A stretch of DNA of 64,000 nucleotides from Rhyacichthys aspro (GCA_036850595.1 CM072156.1:18961483-19025482); one strand, 5' to 3'. Counted from the stretch's first letter, positions 48,901 to 61,285 are shown. Numbers and translations: made by a program. The notes: generated by a model not told the origin, from the letters alone.

Positions 48901-51900
48901 CACCCCTTATCAAATAGATACATATGTGAGTTTTACAAACCTAGGTCTCAACTTTTTCCTCAATTTTATATAAAAAAAAAAAGAAAGTCCAGATTTGTCT
49001 TAACATTTGCTGATGTATATTAGGATTGGTGGGGGAAACTCAGCGCTGTTTGTCTTCGTCTTTGACTGGGGGCTTAAAATGCTCCACTTGCATTTCCTGG
49101 TTTGCGTTAAAGTTTGGAATGAAACCTATGCTGACCTCTGGGAAACAATGCAGCCTTTAATGGGCCTTGGGGGGTGGGGGTCACCGCATATGTGTGTTTG
49201 AGTGTGCGGGATGACTCACGCAACACAAGACAACATCGGGGGTTTTGCAAGCGAGCTGGAGAAAGGGAGGGTGGAGTTCAAGATGAAAAAAACTGCTTCA
49301 ACAACTCTTCATCGTCACCTCTCGATAATTCACTAATCATCTCAATATCGGCAAAGTTAATGCAAACCTTCCTCCTGCTTTGTTGGAAAAGGAATAGAGG
49401 ATTATTGTATTGTTAAGCTGCCATCATGCTTCATTGTTATTTTGTGACATCGATGCAAACAAGAAGCAGCCAATAATGTTTTGTAATTAGCCTGATTATT
49501 TCCCATATTAGCCTTAATAAATGTAGCATCATGCAAACCTCACTTGAATGTGAGCACTAGTACTTTGGTTTGATGGGTGTAACCCCTTACCACTTCTGAA
49601 GGATTAGTTGCCTGTGTTTCCCACAATGCAACAGAAAATCTCAACTTCCTGGAATGTGTCTCTTGAACTCTTCTGTTTATTTTGTAAACCATACTTCCCA
49701 GTAACGCAATGCCCAGAAAAGTCACGAATATTGTTGACGTCAATGAGTAAAGTGAACTTAACTGAACCAGAAGAAAGCAGTTTTTTCCAGTATCTTGTGA
49801 TCATGATACTACTTTGATGTATTTTGGAGCCAAAGAGTTAAAGGGATGAATTTGGTTGATTTGTTGATTGCACATCTGATGCCTGTTTTGTGTTTTTTCT
49901 TTGTTTGTTTTTTATAGCATTAAAATGCCTATTCTGGTTTTACTTTTAGCTTTAACGTGAACATTGTTAAAGAAATGGTTTGTATTAGGTGAAACATTTG
50001 ATGATGGACTTGGTTCCTTTATTCTTATTCATGTCAAACTAGAGCCACAATATGTCATTTGAATTGATTTAGATGATTTATTTGATCTTGATTGAAAAGG
50101 AACTTAATTTGTGATTTGACATTGCAGTAGCCAGTTGAAGAACTTTATAACCTCAAATTGATGTCTCATACTCAAAGTCATGCATTGCCAATTGTAAATT
50201 TGACTTAAGAGCCATTTCTCTTTTACTCTAAGAATCTTTCCCAGGCTTCAGGCCAGACGTAATGCAGACATGTTAAATTGTCAGGAGTCTAAGCCTTAGA
50301 TAAATGCCATGAATATTTAATTGTCACATTTGCAGGTGGAGGAGGAGCAGCGCCGGCCCAGGACATGCTGAGATCAAGTGTGCTGAGGTGTGACTCGGCC
50401 TGTTTATATGGTGGCCATGCACTTGAAAGACAGGGTGATAGATTTGGCAAATAAGCCTCAGTGAAGGCAGCTAACGGCTATTGTTTTTTCCTCTTGTTGA
50501 AGGAAGTCAGGCTTTTCACATAGTGTGGCCAGAGAAATATATGGTTTTAATGTTGTTTCTGAAAGAGCACATGGTTCAACAAATGGTCGGCAGCGAGAAA
50601 ACTGTAATTTATTTGATCTTGAGTGTGTTCTCTGATGCAGCGACTCCTCGCGCTAAGCTACCCCTGGTCTTGTGTTGTATCGGTGAAGTAGAGTTTTTCA
50701 CCTAAGATTGTGCTTTTTGTGCAAAGGGGAAACTGAGAAGTGCTGCGTTTTTTATCTGCCCGGTTCACGGAGGCGTCTCGAAGCTTTATTCTGCAGCTTA
50801 ACGCTCTGAAAGCTCTTTATTGAAGACTTGAACTTAGTTTGTGCCGAACGGGTATGCTTCACGTCACACAGACTGAGCTACATTCAGAGCTGCAGCATGT
50901 GCAAGAGGCCTTCAAAGAATATATACTCCCATTGGGAATCATAGGGCAATGGATCACTAACTTAAACTGAACTTTAGCTGAACCCTTCTTCACCTTATTT
51001 GGGTCAGTGACAATGCAAATATTCAAGTTATTATATATAACTTGCTTTCATATTGTTGTATCCAAAATAAGGCAAAGATGTATATTGTACAAAATACTGC
51101 TTTAGTCTAATCTAAATGACTGCTTCTTAAACTTTTCTTTGTTTATTTGCACAATCTTTTTTTTTCCTCCCAACTTTTTCCAAACTTTACCTTGTCATAT
51201 AGTTTCCTGCAACCATTCTTATTGTAACATGCATGAAAATTTTCACAAAGATTCCTCAAAGTCAGAGTTGTGAATTAAAATTCATTAATATGTTTTGATG
51301 TGGAAAAATATTAAGTTAATCTAAAATCTCAATTCTGTGTGCCTTACTTGCATTTAATGAGACTTCCTTACATCACAAGCTCGATGCTTTTGGTCTAGGT
51401 GGAAATTTTAGGTTCAAAACGCATCAAAAATTGCTTACTTGAATGACTGAATTGAATTGACTGAATTTACACTTATCATATAAACGCATCCCCGCCTTTT
51501 TGTTTCAAAACAATTTTTTATCAATACATTATAAAGTATGTTTTTTCATGTCGTGTCAAGTGATGGTTATACAGTCACAAGTGTTTCGTACAATCTCCCT
51601 CTCAAGTGGCTCACTTTTTGATCAGATTTACTTGAGCATTAGCCACAGTAAGGATGTTTCTCAAAGAGTTTAACCCCAGTGCTGCACAGAGTTAATCACT
51701 AAAACAGTTAAATCCGGAGCGGGGCTCACCGTGTGACCGCCCTTTGTCTCTGTACAGTACGACTGGCCCCGCAGCAAACTTAAACCTCGCACCATTTAAA
51801 TGTTAATCTGTCTTTCGGGCTTTAGAAGTCCTCTATTCTCCATTCATTATCTTAAGAGAGGCTTTTTGCCGTGTGCACCCCCCTCCCCTTTAATTACCTC

Positions 51901-52895
51901 TAGTACATGAACCCTGCAGGCTGCTGTGACGCCCCCCTACCCCCTTCCCATCCCTTTGAATCGCTCTGGGAGGCTTAGCCCACAGCTCAGTCACATGCCT
52001 CTGCCTTAATCCTGCTTATTTGAATATTAAAGATGATGTTACTTTGGCCTGTTTATTGTCAAAACACCTCAGCAGTGGGTGACTGGGTCAAGCACCAACA
52101 GTCAGCACAGTTTCGGGTTTCCTCCCCAACAGGTCGAGCAGTTACATTTGCCCTACTGAGAGCCATTGTGATGCATAGGAAACTTTACCATCTGGTGGCA
52201 GGATGTGGGTCCATAAATGATGCACTCTTGTGGGGTCAGGTTTTGGCAATCATAGTCAACATTCATATCCTCTTTATAGTCTTGTCAATGAAAATTGTTT
52301 GAGGATCAAGAAGATGTGTTCATTATTTGTAATTAAGGTCAAATGTCAGTTTTGATTTGAGGTTATGTTGCCCAATTCACAATTTGGTAACAATGAAGAA
52401 TCAAAACTGGCTTGCATGTAATGGCCTGTCTTGTAGTCAAAGTAAATCCATTCAATGAATCAATAATTCATCAATTAATATATAAAATAGTAAAAAACAC
52501 ATTCATTTTTACTTAGGCCTGCATAGTATAAGGAGTTCAGTGGCATTTTCTGATATCAAAGGTCATATTATGCTTTTCAGCAGTTTTTTCCAGTGCTGTT
52601 TACTTCTTCACAGCTTATCTGAAACCTGATAGTGAATGTAGCAGACTGTTGCGGTACTACTTTGTACATTAGTCCTTTTGTATTCATGTTAGCTGTCACA
52701 TTATTGGCTTCCCACCACAAAGCCCCCCGGGAGGCTAAGGGTCCGCTCAGTGTGGAGCAGCTTGGTACATTACACAACAGTCTTACATTAATCAGATGAA
52801 CAGGTTAATCTGCACACAGGCCGGACAGTGCCACTGACTCTTGTGTCTCATCTTTCACTGAGCTGTGCATCTCTGAGTGCCTTGGACACACAGAC
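45970..52895. other. Intron stretch, no gene seen
   Basis: AT-rich non-coding sequence with a 19-base A-run near 47355-47373. No splice-bounded coding exon or complete transposon was recognised. Short open frames here are chance frames. Confidence 0.5.
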
Positions 52896-52911
52896 ATGGA
52901 CCAAGGTTCAT
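52896..52911 (+). CDS. Candidate alternative nr6a1 first coding exon C
   Basis: The ATG at 52896 encodes MDQGS plus one base before a consensus donor (GTAAGT at 52912). The phase fits the exon at 54786, giving [14 protein letters not shown]. It is the closest candidate to the DNA-binding-domain exon and has the best donor, but the coding part is only 16 bases, so chance is a real alternative. Confidence 0.2.
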
Positions 52912-54785
52912 GTAAGTGCAGGAATATAGTTGACCAGTTTTCAATTAAACAGTATTTCTTTTACTCTGTAGTGGCTTGTCATTCCTAAGGTTGTAAATAA
53001 GTAGGTCAGCATTTCTCAAAGAATGTCTTGGAAAGCAATCTGTGAAACATCGTGTGTCGTGTAGACGGAAGTAAAACCCTCTCAAAGTGGACATTTCATC
53101 TTTTTGCATCAGCCGTCAGTGAGAGGTCAGTGGTCTTTGGTCAGCGGTGGCTCATCCTCACAAACCTCCAGGAGCCTTTTATCTGCTGCTCTCACACAAC
53201 GCATGTTCTCCTCGACACAAGAATGAGGAGCAGAGCTCACGTAACTGTTGTTGCTATGCAACAGGAAGTTTAAAGATTTAAGCTCTAGCTTTCTGCAGCA
53301 GCAAAGTGACAAAGAGCCTGAAAATGGCTCCTTTTGTGTGACGTTTTCATAAATCACAATGTGTTTGTATTAAACTTTTCCACAAGAGTCTACTGTTAGA
53401 TAGTAAGAGTTGACATTTTTTGCTATTTTTGTTACCATGTTTGAAAAATACTTAATATATAGAAAATAATGTATTCTTGAAGACTTTAGACATCAAGCAT
53501 TACTAGGCTTTTTAAAAAGAATGATTATGCTGATGACTGTATGTACAATTTAAAAATATTGTACGATCTTAAGAACACTTGTACATGAATTTGTAGTCTT
53601 TGGTGATCCAGGAAGCATCCATCACTCAAGACACATCAGCACATTAAATCAGCGTTCCCATCACAGCTCCTAAAATGTATGATCTTAGTGTAGTTTTGAT
53701 ACCAATCAGCCCCTGGCCACATTCCTGCTGCTGTAGCTGGCCTGGCTTTTGCAAAAGGTGGCTTTTCTCCATCACCATGGAGTCCAGCCCATCTGGCCTG
53801 AAAGGAGGAGGGGGCTGGGAGCGGGGGTGGTGTGGAGAGCTTCTTACAGAGTGCTAAAGCTTGTGGACAGCAAAGAATATACGCCTCGACTTAAATCTCA
53901 GCCTGGTTTGATTCAGTGGGTTTTGTGTCCTGGAGGTAGATGAGGATTAGGGGAGATTTCAGCAGCTTTCTCAGATCTCTGTCTGAACAGTTTGAGAGCA
54001 CCTTCATGATTGGGAAAGTAGCTGCACAAGTACAGTCTCAAGAAGCATCCATCATTCTTTGATCTTCTACTAACTTTTACCCTCAATGTCAGTTAATACT
54101 TAGCAGGTAGAACATCTCATTCTGTCATATCAGAGTCCTACCAGCTACTGTTTTTAACGTCATCCTGAATCTGTGATATGCTACTTCCTTTCTCAATTCC
54201 TGCACTCCTAAATGTCCCTCACATGTGGTCCAAATTAGCCTCACTTGTTCCTGTCTGTACAACTTTTCACAGTTTGGAGTGATCAGCAGAAAGTGTGTCC
54301 GTTTCGGAAATAAGGTGAAGGTTAATGACTGAAAGAGCTGAGCTTAGCAAACACAGAGCCAGGATGAGATTGAAGTCATTTGGAAATGATCCATCCATTC
54401 AAGGAACGCACAATACACTTGATAGCACAGAAAGGTCTAGTCTCTTCATGGATCTGTTTGGAAAAAAGACACTGTAAACAAATCATTTTACTTGGCTGCC
54501 TCCTCCTTTCAGTGCTGCTGAATAAAACATACACTAGACTTTTCTCCACTCTGTCTGGCTGCCTGTTACACCTCCACTTTCTTAAAATGAGAGTTGAAGC
54601 TTAAGAATCCTATGGATTAGCTCTAGCCCAGCTAGTGCTTAAGCCCTAACCGCCCCCATGATCTCAATTAAAAATGTGTGCCTTCAGCAAGGTTTTTGTG
54701 CTCACTATTTTTATATTTTGTGTCACAGTGCGGTGGATAGGTTGGGTTAAACAACTCTATATTCCTGTCTTTTCTCTCTCTGCAG
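52912..54785. other. End of giant intron, no gene seen
   Basis: AT-rich sequence ending in the polypyrimidine tract and CAG that precede the zinc-finger exon. Nothing else was supported. Confidence 0.55.
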
Positions 54786-55016
54786 ATGATCCAGCTGACC
54801 AGCGTACTTGCCTTATCTGTGGAGACCGCGCCACAGGCTTGCACTATGGCATCATCTCCTGTGAGGGCTGCAAGGGCTTCTTCAAGCGCAGCATCTGCAA
54901 CAAGCGCGTGTACCGCTGCAACCGGGACAAGAACTGTGAGATGTCTCGCAAGCAGCGCAACCGCTGCCAGTACTGCCGCCTGCTCAAGTGTCTGCAGATG
55001 GGGATGAACCGCAAAG
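54786..55016 (+). CDS. nr6a1: nr6a1 coding exon, DNA-binding domain
   Basis: This 231-nt exon encodes the complete two-zinc-finger domain, almost identical to vertebrate GCNF. Counting from the first complete codon in the window, finger 1 uses Cys24, Cys27, Cys41 and Cys44, with the P-box CEGCKG at 41-46. Finger 2 uses Cys60, Cys66, Cys76 and Cys79. The [15 protein letters not shown] stretch and the [19 protein letters not shown] tail are diagnostic for NR6A1. Differences from the human sequence as I remember it are small (Asn for Ser at 61 and Glu for Val at 67). The domain binds AGGTCA direct repeats with no spacer. The exon begins with two bases and ends with one base of split codons. Confidence 0.98.
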
Positions 55017-55578
55017 GTATGGCCACCGCATTAGGTTTAAGTGTTTAATGGAACACAAGATACAGAAGTGAAGCTGCATGTTCCCTGCACATGAATATGA
55101 TATATTTTAAGACATTTGCTGCCATCTTGTGGTTGTAGACCAAATCTACGCGCAAATCAAGCCTAGTTGTGGGCTATGAGATGATGATTGGCACATAGTA
55201 AGATAAAACCAGCTGTTTTTTCCCTGCAACTACAAAGGAGGTGCTTTATAAGCCATCTGCAGCCCCCTAGTGGCTAATAGTCTAAAGGTGCCTGTGGCTG
55301 CATGATTTATTGTCCTCATCCAAGCTGTTTTGACCTGTAAAAGAAGTATGTATGTTAGTGTCTTCATCATCATTTCAGACAAAAAAAAATCTGAAACTAA
55401 AAGTGGAAGAAGAGCTATTTAAAATCATTGACAAGATTTTCAGATTTCAGACAAGATTTTCAGCCACTAGGTAGAGCTCTGATATCAGTTTAAGGAGAGA
55501 TGGTACATACACGTTTTAAAGCCACATAAAGACCAAATGTATTATTTTCTAAAGTGTATCTTTGCTTCTGTTGTTCAG
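55017..55578 (+). other. nr6a1 intron, 562 bp
   Basis: GTATGG donor and TTGTTCAG acceptor. Contains no other recognisable feature. Confidence 0.85.
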
Positions 55579-55634
55579 CGATCAGGGAAGATGGCATGCC
55601 AGGAGGGAGGAACAAAAGCATCGGGCCTGTTCAG
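55579..55634 (+). CDS. nr6a1: nr6a1 coding exon, C-terminal extension of DBD
   Basis: This 56-nt exon encodes IREDGMPGGRNKSIGPVQ after completing an Ala codon (K-A-I-R across the junction). It matches the vertebrate GCNF sequence that follows the zinc fingers, the T/A-box region that helps extended half-site recognition and dimerisation on DR0. The acceptor is TTGTTCAG and the donor GTAAAT; it ends on a codon boundary. Confidence 0.97.
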
Positions 55635-56495
55635 GTAAATACCTGAGTCTCCACAAGGGATGTTATCTCTGTGACACTCGCTGACCCTCACCCAACACAC
55701 TGTTTTGACTCTGGCCCACTGTTAGCTTGCTTCTGGCAAATGCATTGAGAACACACACCATTGACTTAAATAACAAGCTAAGTGCCTGTGATTTAGGTGT
55801 ATGGCTACTTGTGTTACATACTAGAAGAGCGAGCCCTGACCTTGTTATATGACCAGCACAATCATGTAGCCACTAACTATTACCTATTCATGCTGGGTTC
55901 ATTATTAACGGTGTACCCCACAGAACAAATGGTCAGGAAAATGTTTGACACCAAGATAAGTACCACTGAGATGCTATTCAATTGATGAATGTGGTCAGTT
56001 AATTTGTGCTCAATTCAACAAGTAAAAAAAAAACATAAATACCCTGGTTTTATTGTATCCCAGTTTTATTTTCACCGCCTAGTAAAGACAGGACCTCTCT
56101 GTCATTAACATGGAATGAATTTCTTTTTTATGAAATGCATTGAATTGATGGGAATGAAAGTGAACTGACCCTAGCCAAAGAGACAGGACACCACATTTTT
56201 CTGGTATGCTAATGCTTTTTAAATAGCTTTTGTCTGTGTTTCCTCCCTGCTTGGACCAGCAGAGATTTGGAGTTTGTTTAGCCATTCACATAGCGATCAA
56301 CGCATAACTGTTTGCTTGCTTTCTTTCTCTGTCACTGGTTCATTGTGTGGTCATGTCCTTGCTCCTATTGAAAAGCATTGCTGTTAGTCATTGCGCATCA
56401 ATTGAACTGAGACTCTGGTCAGAAGAAGAGGGTTTAAACTCTCATAAAATGCCTACCTGTAATATTATTGTGTGTGCGTTTTTTGTATGTTTTAG
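55635..56495 (+). other. nr6a1 intron, 861 bp
   Basis: GTAAAT donor, TTTTAG acceptor. A 62-codon chance frame at 55797-55985 has no domain. Nothing else was seen. Confidence 0.85.
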
Positions 56496-56656
56496 ATCAC
56501 TGAGGAGGAGATTGAGCGGATCATGTCGGGGCAGGAGTTCAAGGAGGAAGCCCCGGACCACACTTGGGGCAACAATGGGGACAGTGACCACAGCTCTCCC
56601 AGTAACGGAGCGTCGGAGGGAAACCAGCCCTCACCTGCCTCTACTTTGTCATCCAA
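56496..56656 (+). CDS. nr6a1: nr6a1 coding exon, hinge region
   Basis: This 161-nt exon starts ITEEEIERIMSGQEFKEEAP and continues with an acidic, Ser/Asn-rich stretch ending ASTLSS and the first two bases of an Asn codon. It corresponds to ISEEEIERIMSGQEF and the following linker of human NR6A1. The hinge is variable in nuclear receptors; here conservation is strongest at its start. The donor is GTGAGT at 56657 and the next exon supplies the third base of the split codon. Confidence 0.97.
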
Positions 56657-57527
56657 GTGAGTAGTTCATCCACTCATCAGTGACATAATGGGTCGGCCCT
56701 GACAGTCTTACACCCCATTCCCATCTCAGGCAGACTTTAGTTATTTAGGTAACTAAGGTATTTATCAGGCATTCAGAAACGGCTGAATATGCAGCTCCTC
56801 AGGCTCGTAGGTGATAACGCGCATAACAATCTTGCCGCATTATCTCCTGTTCTTGCTATGGAGACGCGTTCTTTGTCTATCTGCACTCGTGAAGGACAAA
56901 TATTGTCTAGGTGCTCGCATGACGGCATTTATTTTAGTCTCAGTTTGTTTAAACACAAGGTTTATCTCAGTAGTCTCAATGCCTGATAGTTATTCAGAGA
57001 ATATGGTTGTTTTATAAGATTAAATCTAAACTGAAATGAACAACAAAAACAGAATGCCAGCATAATGAAGCACTGGTATGCAGCGTCAGGTACAAAATGG
57101 ATGCCGTTTAGTCTACACCAAATGAGGGAGAGCAAATCCTCCCACATTAATTGTATAATGTTATTCAGAATTTGCCAGGCTTTTATTGAAGCAATGGCAA
57201 AAGATACAAGTAACTGGAGAAACATTGTTCATCTCATATTAAGGAACTTGATCATTGATAAACAGCAAAAAAGATATGAAAATGGCACTGAAAATAGCAA
57301 TAACAAAACAAGTACAGCTATTCCCATTGTCTATACCAGTAGATAATAGCAGATAATGATCCATTCTGAAGCATAACAGTCAACATAGCTTTTACCAATA
57401 ACAACCTGACTTGAGTTAGATACAAAACATTCGTATTCAGCTTTATGTCACACTATTGAACAAAAACATAATAACGACCTTGCTGCGTGTGCACTTCCTG
57501 TAACCTTTGACCTCTGTCTGCCTTCAG
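56657..57527 (+). other. nr6a1 intron, 871 bp
   Basis: GTGAGT donor and CTGCCTTCAG acceptor. AT-rich; a 93-codon frame at 57065-57346 has no recognisable domain. Confidence 0.85.
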
Positions 57528-57758
57528 TCGCTCCGTGGAGATGAACGGCTACACGGCGGCCCTCAGAGACCAGTACATCAACACGTCCATGCCCACACAC
57601 TACCAGCTGCTGCCTCACCTGTTCAGCTACGCTGCGCAGTCCGGTCTGTTGGCCCCCCAGCCCCGCAGCCTGTACCCACAGTCCCACCCACTGGTCCTGC
57701 AGCTGGTGGCAGCAGAGGACCTGACCCCCCTGGCTACGCCAATGCTCATAGAGGACGG
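57528..57758 (+). CDS. nr6a1: nr6a1 coding exon, hinge to start of ligand-binding domain
   Basis: This 231-nt exon encodes RSVEMNGYTAALRDQYINTS and continues through HYQLLPHLFSYAAQSGLLAP to LTPLATPMLIEDG. It aligns over its length with human RSVELNGFMAFREQYMGMS...PHLFSYSGHSPLLPQQARSLDPQ...LEPLGTPMLIEDG. The middle is more diverged than the ends, as expected for linker sequence before helix 3. GC content and third-position C/G bias are clearly higher than in the introns. The last Gly codon is split after two bases. Confidence 0.97.
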
Positions 57759-58256
57759 GTCAGTGCTATGAATTGAGTGCTCTGTTTAGTGTTCTACAAT
57801 CTGTTTTTAAAATGATCCATGGAAGCTTTTATTCATCTTTTCTTGAATTTCTTTTTCGACCAAGTTCTACCTTTTCTCTTTATTGGCTTTTAATTTTCTG
57901 TTTCATTCAATTTATATTTCACCTCTTAAATTAATCTATAGGCCACACATATTAACACATAACTTCTTGGAGCTAATCCAAAATGGAAATAGGAAATGTT
58001 TTTTATGTTTATTGCTATAATTTATTATTGTTATTATTAGTATTAGCATTATATTTTTTTCTTTCCTTATATGGTAATTAAATGGTATTTTTTTAAAATT
58101 TATTTTAATTTAAAAACAATCCTCAGCGGATAAACTCATTATCACAATGTTGATCCAAATAGAGTAGAAAATACATATCAAATCAAGTTACCTTTTTTTT
58201 CCTGACAAATATTGTATCTGACTAATCTTTAATCCTGGTCCTTTTGTTTGCCTCAG
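57759..58256 (+). other. nr6a1 intron, 498 bp
   Basis: GTCAGT donor, TTTGCCTCAG acceptor. Very AT-rich, with no other feature. Confidence 0.85.
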
Positions 58257-58511
58257 GTACAAAGTGACCCAGGTGGAGCTGTTTGCACTGCTGTGCCGGC
58301 TCGCGGACGAGCTGCTCTTCCGTCAGATTTCATGGATCAAAAAGCTGCCGTTCTTTTGTGAGCTGTCCATAGAGGACTACACCTGCCTGCTGAGCTCCAC
58401 CTGGCAGGAGCTCATCCTGCTGTCCTGCCTCACCATCTACAGCGCTCAGATCTTTGGAGACCTGGCCGACGTCACTGCCAAATACACGCCGTCTGACGAT
58501 GAACTGCAGGG
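58257..58511 (+). CDS. nr6a1: nr6a1 coding exon, ligand-binding-type domain, first part
   Basis: This 255-nt exon encodes YKVTQVELFALLCRLADELL, then FRQISWIKKLPFFCELSIED, YTCLLSSTWQELILLSCL and on to DVTAKYTPSDDELQ. It contains the nuclear receptor signature region (helices 3-5: WIKKLPFF...LL..TWQELILL), nearly identical to human NR6A1. No ligand is established for GCNF; this domain supports dimerisation and corepressor (NCoR/SMRT) contact. The exon starts by completing a Gly codon and ends with two bases of another Gly codon. Confidence 0.98.
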
Positions 58512-59855
58512 GTGAGTCATACGCAGCACTATTACACTCCACTAAAGGAGCTGTAACTGTCAAAATACAATAGATACACTCTGACAACAGAAATGATCAA
58601 TTAAGCAACATGAATCCTTTGAAGAGGTAGGCAGGACAAAATGGGTATGGAGTCATTCTCTGCCTTTAATAAACATTTGATCATTTGGCACTTTTAAACT
58701 TGTTTGTTGAGTGACACAAAGGACACCACTCACACTAATGTATGCCATTTTAAACTAGACAAAATATTTAGAAGAAGTGGAGGAATTACAATGTTGGTTT
58801 TAACCCAAATGACCTCCTTCTAAAATAATTTATGTAGCATTAGATGTTCATTCATTTTTGTATTTTAGTAAAAATTCATAGTGGTACTTTGATATCAACT
58901 TAAAATTAGAGTAGTAACATCTGGCTTCAATTCAATTCAATATCAAAAACCCATATGATAAAATCACCTCTGTTCATCAGTGTGTTGATAAATAGCTCAT
59001 CTTTTGTCACCTTAATACCTCCCACTTGTCTTTTTAGAGACAAATACACCAAGACTTTCATAAGATATTAAACTTTAGATCAACCATTAGATTCAGTCAC
59101 TGGGACTAAGCCCTAAACTCAATATTTCATTAAGAAAAAGGTGAGTATTATAAAAGTAAATATCCCCCCATGCCACAACTGTCATCTACAAAGGCTAGAC
59201 GTTCCACTTTGTGAACTCGATATCTCTAGAAGAGTTTATACAAAGTATTATGATTGGAGGAAGGCCAGGGAAGTGATCCATGAATGGGAAGACTCCTCAG
59301 GACAGAGCAGTGGCTAGCACCGTCTGGCATGTGAATTACACGCATGTCCCGCACCAGACAGAGTAGCCGGTGTGGGGGTTAGTCTCGGGTCTAAATCACT
59401 CTGAAATTATCTGACCCCATGACACACTTTGAGCTAATATACGGCACTGTTGTGTTACTCCGGTCAATTTGAGTATAGTAGGAGTGCTGAGCCTGATTTA
59501 CAGTGGCAAAGTTTGTTGATACCACCGTGGCATAAAGATTAGAGAGTTGTGAAGCAAATTACAGCTTGATGAGGGGAATTAAACTTTCTTTTCAAAAGCT
59601 GTGTGATCAGTAAGATGTTTCTTTAGCACTTCTGACATATCCCCTCCCTATTTTTTCCCTTGTTCATCGAAGCAGAGCAACTTAAGATAATGGCTTTGGG
59701 GATTTTCTGACATGCTGTTTTGTTTTATCTTGTGATTTTCATGGGAAATTGTGGAGGATTAACCTCAGTTAGTTCTTAGAAACATTTAAACTAGTGATTT
59801 ATTTTCACATGTGCACATGCAGTATATTAACCACTACACTGTGTACCCCTTTTAG
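58512..59855 (+). other. nr6a1 intron, 1344 bp
   Basis: GTGAGT donor, CCCCTTTTAG acceptor. AT-rich with no recognisable repeat or gene. Confidence 0.8.
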
Positions 59856-59977
59856 CTTCAGCGAAGACGGTATGGAGGTAATGGAGCGGCTGATATATCT
59901 CTACCGCAAGTTCCACCAGCTGAAGATCAGTAATGAGGAGTATGCCTGTATGAAAGCCATCAATTTCCTCAATCAAG
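59856..59977 (+). CDS. nr6a1: nr6a1 coding exon, ligand-binding-type domain, middle
   Basis: This 122-nt exon encodes FSEDGMEVMERLIYLYRKFH and then QLKISNEEYACMKAINFLNQ, ending with the first base of an Asp codon. It is the helix 7-8 region; human has FSDEGMEVIERLIYLYHKFHQLKVSNEEYACMKAINFLNQ. The NEEYACMKAI motif is typical of nuclear receptors. The donor (GTAAAA) is followed by an A-run. Confidence 0.98.
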
Positions 59978-60165
59978 GTAAAAAAAAAAACTATTCAGTC
60001 TTTACTCCAACTTTCCCATGAGCTCTAGAGTTGCTTCAGCAAAATCACATTAGCAAGGCTTGGTGTGTATCCCAGTGCATCCATACCAAGACCAAGACGT
60101 TTAGGGGTCAGCACCAAGATAAATTAAATTTAATGATGAGTTTTCTTTTTCCTGCATAATTTTAG
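59978..60165 (+). other. nr6a1 intron, 188 bp
   Basis: The shortest intron of the gene in this window, with GTAAAA donor and ATTTTAG acceptor. Confidence 0.9.
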
Positions 60166-60318
60166 ATATAAGAGGGCTGTCTAACGTCTCCCAACTGGAA
60201 CAGTTGAACAAGCGGTACTGGTACGTGTGTCAGGACTACACAGAGTACAAGTACCCTCACCAGCCAAAACGCTTCCCTGAAATCATGATGTGTCTGCCAG
60301 AGATCCGCTGCATCGCCG
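60166..60318 (+). CDS. nr6a1: nr6a1 coding exon, ligand-binding-type domain, helices 9-10
   Basis: This 153-nt exon completes an Asp codon and encodes IRGLSNVSQLEQLNKRYWYV, CQDYTEYKYPHQPKRFPEIM and MCLPEIRCIA. It aligns with human DIRGLTSASQLEQLNKRYWYICQDFTEYKYTHQPNRFPDLMMCLPEIRYIAG. The RFP...LPEIR motif is the helix 10/11 dimer-interface region. The donor is GTAAGT at 60319. Confidence 0.98.
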
Positions 60319-61285
60319 GTAAGTCTTATACCAAAGCAGCACAGTGACAATGCTGAAAATACTTCTTCAGACATACTTGTCAATCCTAAAAACTAAATAT
60401 AGGATTGGCAATTATATCTGAATGCTAACCACATGACAATCTACTGTCTTGTGTTCTGCGTGACTTTATGGTGCATTCATGTGGTCCTCGGGAACTTGGG
60501 AAAACATTTTTAAAGTTTTAAAATGCACATAAACCCCTGCTCAAGTCGGAACAGAGTTGCCCCTTGATTCCATGTTGACGTTATTTTCATCATCAACATG
60601 GAGGAGGAAAGCAAATGTTTAAGAAATTTTAGCATTCAAGTAATTTAAAATATTTCATAACAACTGTTTTGCACATTACTTACATAACTTGACAGTTGGA
60701 CAGAAAGTAAGTTAGGTATTTATATACATCCAGTATGTAGAGGTTTCAACATATGTTATGTTACCTTCTTATGTTTTGAATAGGCTTCCTTTTCTTGAAC
60801 CGCGGCTAATAATTGCTACTTTGACTGTAAGAACTTATTTAAAAATAACATTAGCACATTTTTGACTTCATGTCTATCTTACTCGTTGTGGCTTAGAGTG
60901 TTCCAACTATTCAAGCTGAAATCATGTGAACACACAGGACTCGGAAGAACGACTTCCTAACTCGGATACTCCGAGTTTCCAGGGACCACATGGATGCACG
61001 ATTACATACATATCTGTAGATTGCCTTACAAACTGACCTTGAGTTTTTACTTGAGTCTGTGACAGGAAAACGTTTTAAACAGTTGAAGCTGCTCTGCAAA
61101 CGTTTCTTCGAAATTCAAAGCAGTTCCAATGTCACCAGCCGACCTTCTGCCTTATGCTAATTTCTTCTCGACTATGTCGCAATACTAGAGGCTCTGCTGA
61201 ATAACATGCTCCGAGACTTGAGGATGGGAAACTTTCCGTCCAAGGAAAGCGGTTACTTTACACAGAGTGTTGTGTTCGTTTACAG
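60319..61285 (+). other. Last nr6a1 intron, 967 bp
   Basis: GTAAGT donor and TTCGTTTACAG acceptor. More than half of it is a MITE (60471-60999, listed separately). Confidence 0.85.
60471..60999. mobile_element. MITE with GTGCATTCATGTGG ends
   Basis: The left end, GTGCATTCATGTGGTCCTCG, and the right end, read in reverse, GTGCATCCATGTGGTCCCTG, form inverted repeats with few mismatches. Internal CTCGGA/TCCGAG motifs repeat near the right end. The element is about 529 bp, has no coding frame, and sits wholly within the last intron. I recognise this end sequence as common in fish genomes, but its superfamily is uncertain. Confidence 0.75.

Larger units (their letters stand above)
1370..54785 (+). 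other. nr6a1: Giant nr6a1 intron (53.4 kb)
   Basis: The donor is GTGAGT at 1370 and the acceptor is TTTTCTCTCTCTGCAG at 54770-54785; the intron is phase 1. It contains the antisense mir-181 cluster, its candidate promoter, several MITEs and three candidate alternative first exons, all listed separately. None of the many short open frames inside it shows a recognisable domain. Its size, in a gene whose other introns are compact, fits an intron kept long by embedded regulatory DNA and the microRNA transcription unit. Confidence 0.9.

Noticed and set aside
54786..55007. A second long frame over the zinc-finger exon (73 codons from ATG 54786)
   Set aside because: It is a +1-shifted shadow of the GCNF DNA-binding domain, rich in Ala/Ser and without any domain.
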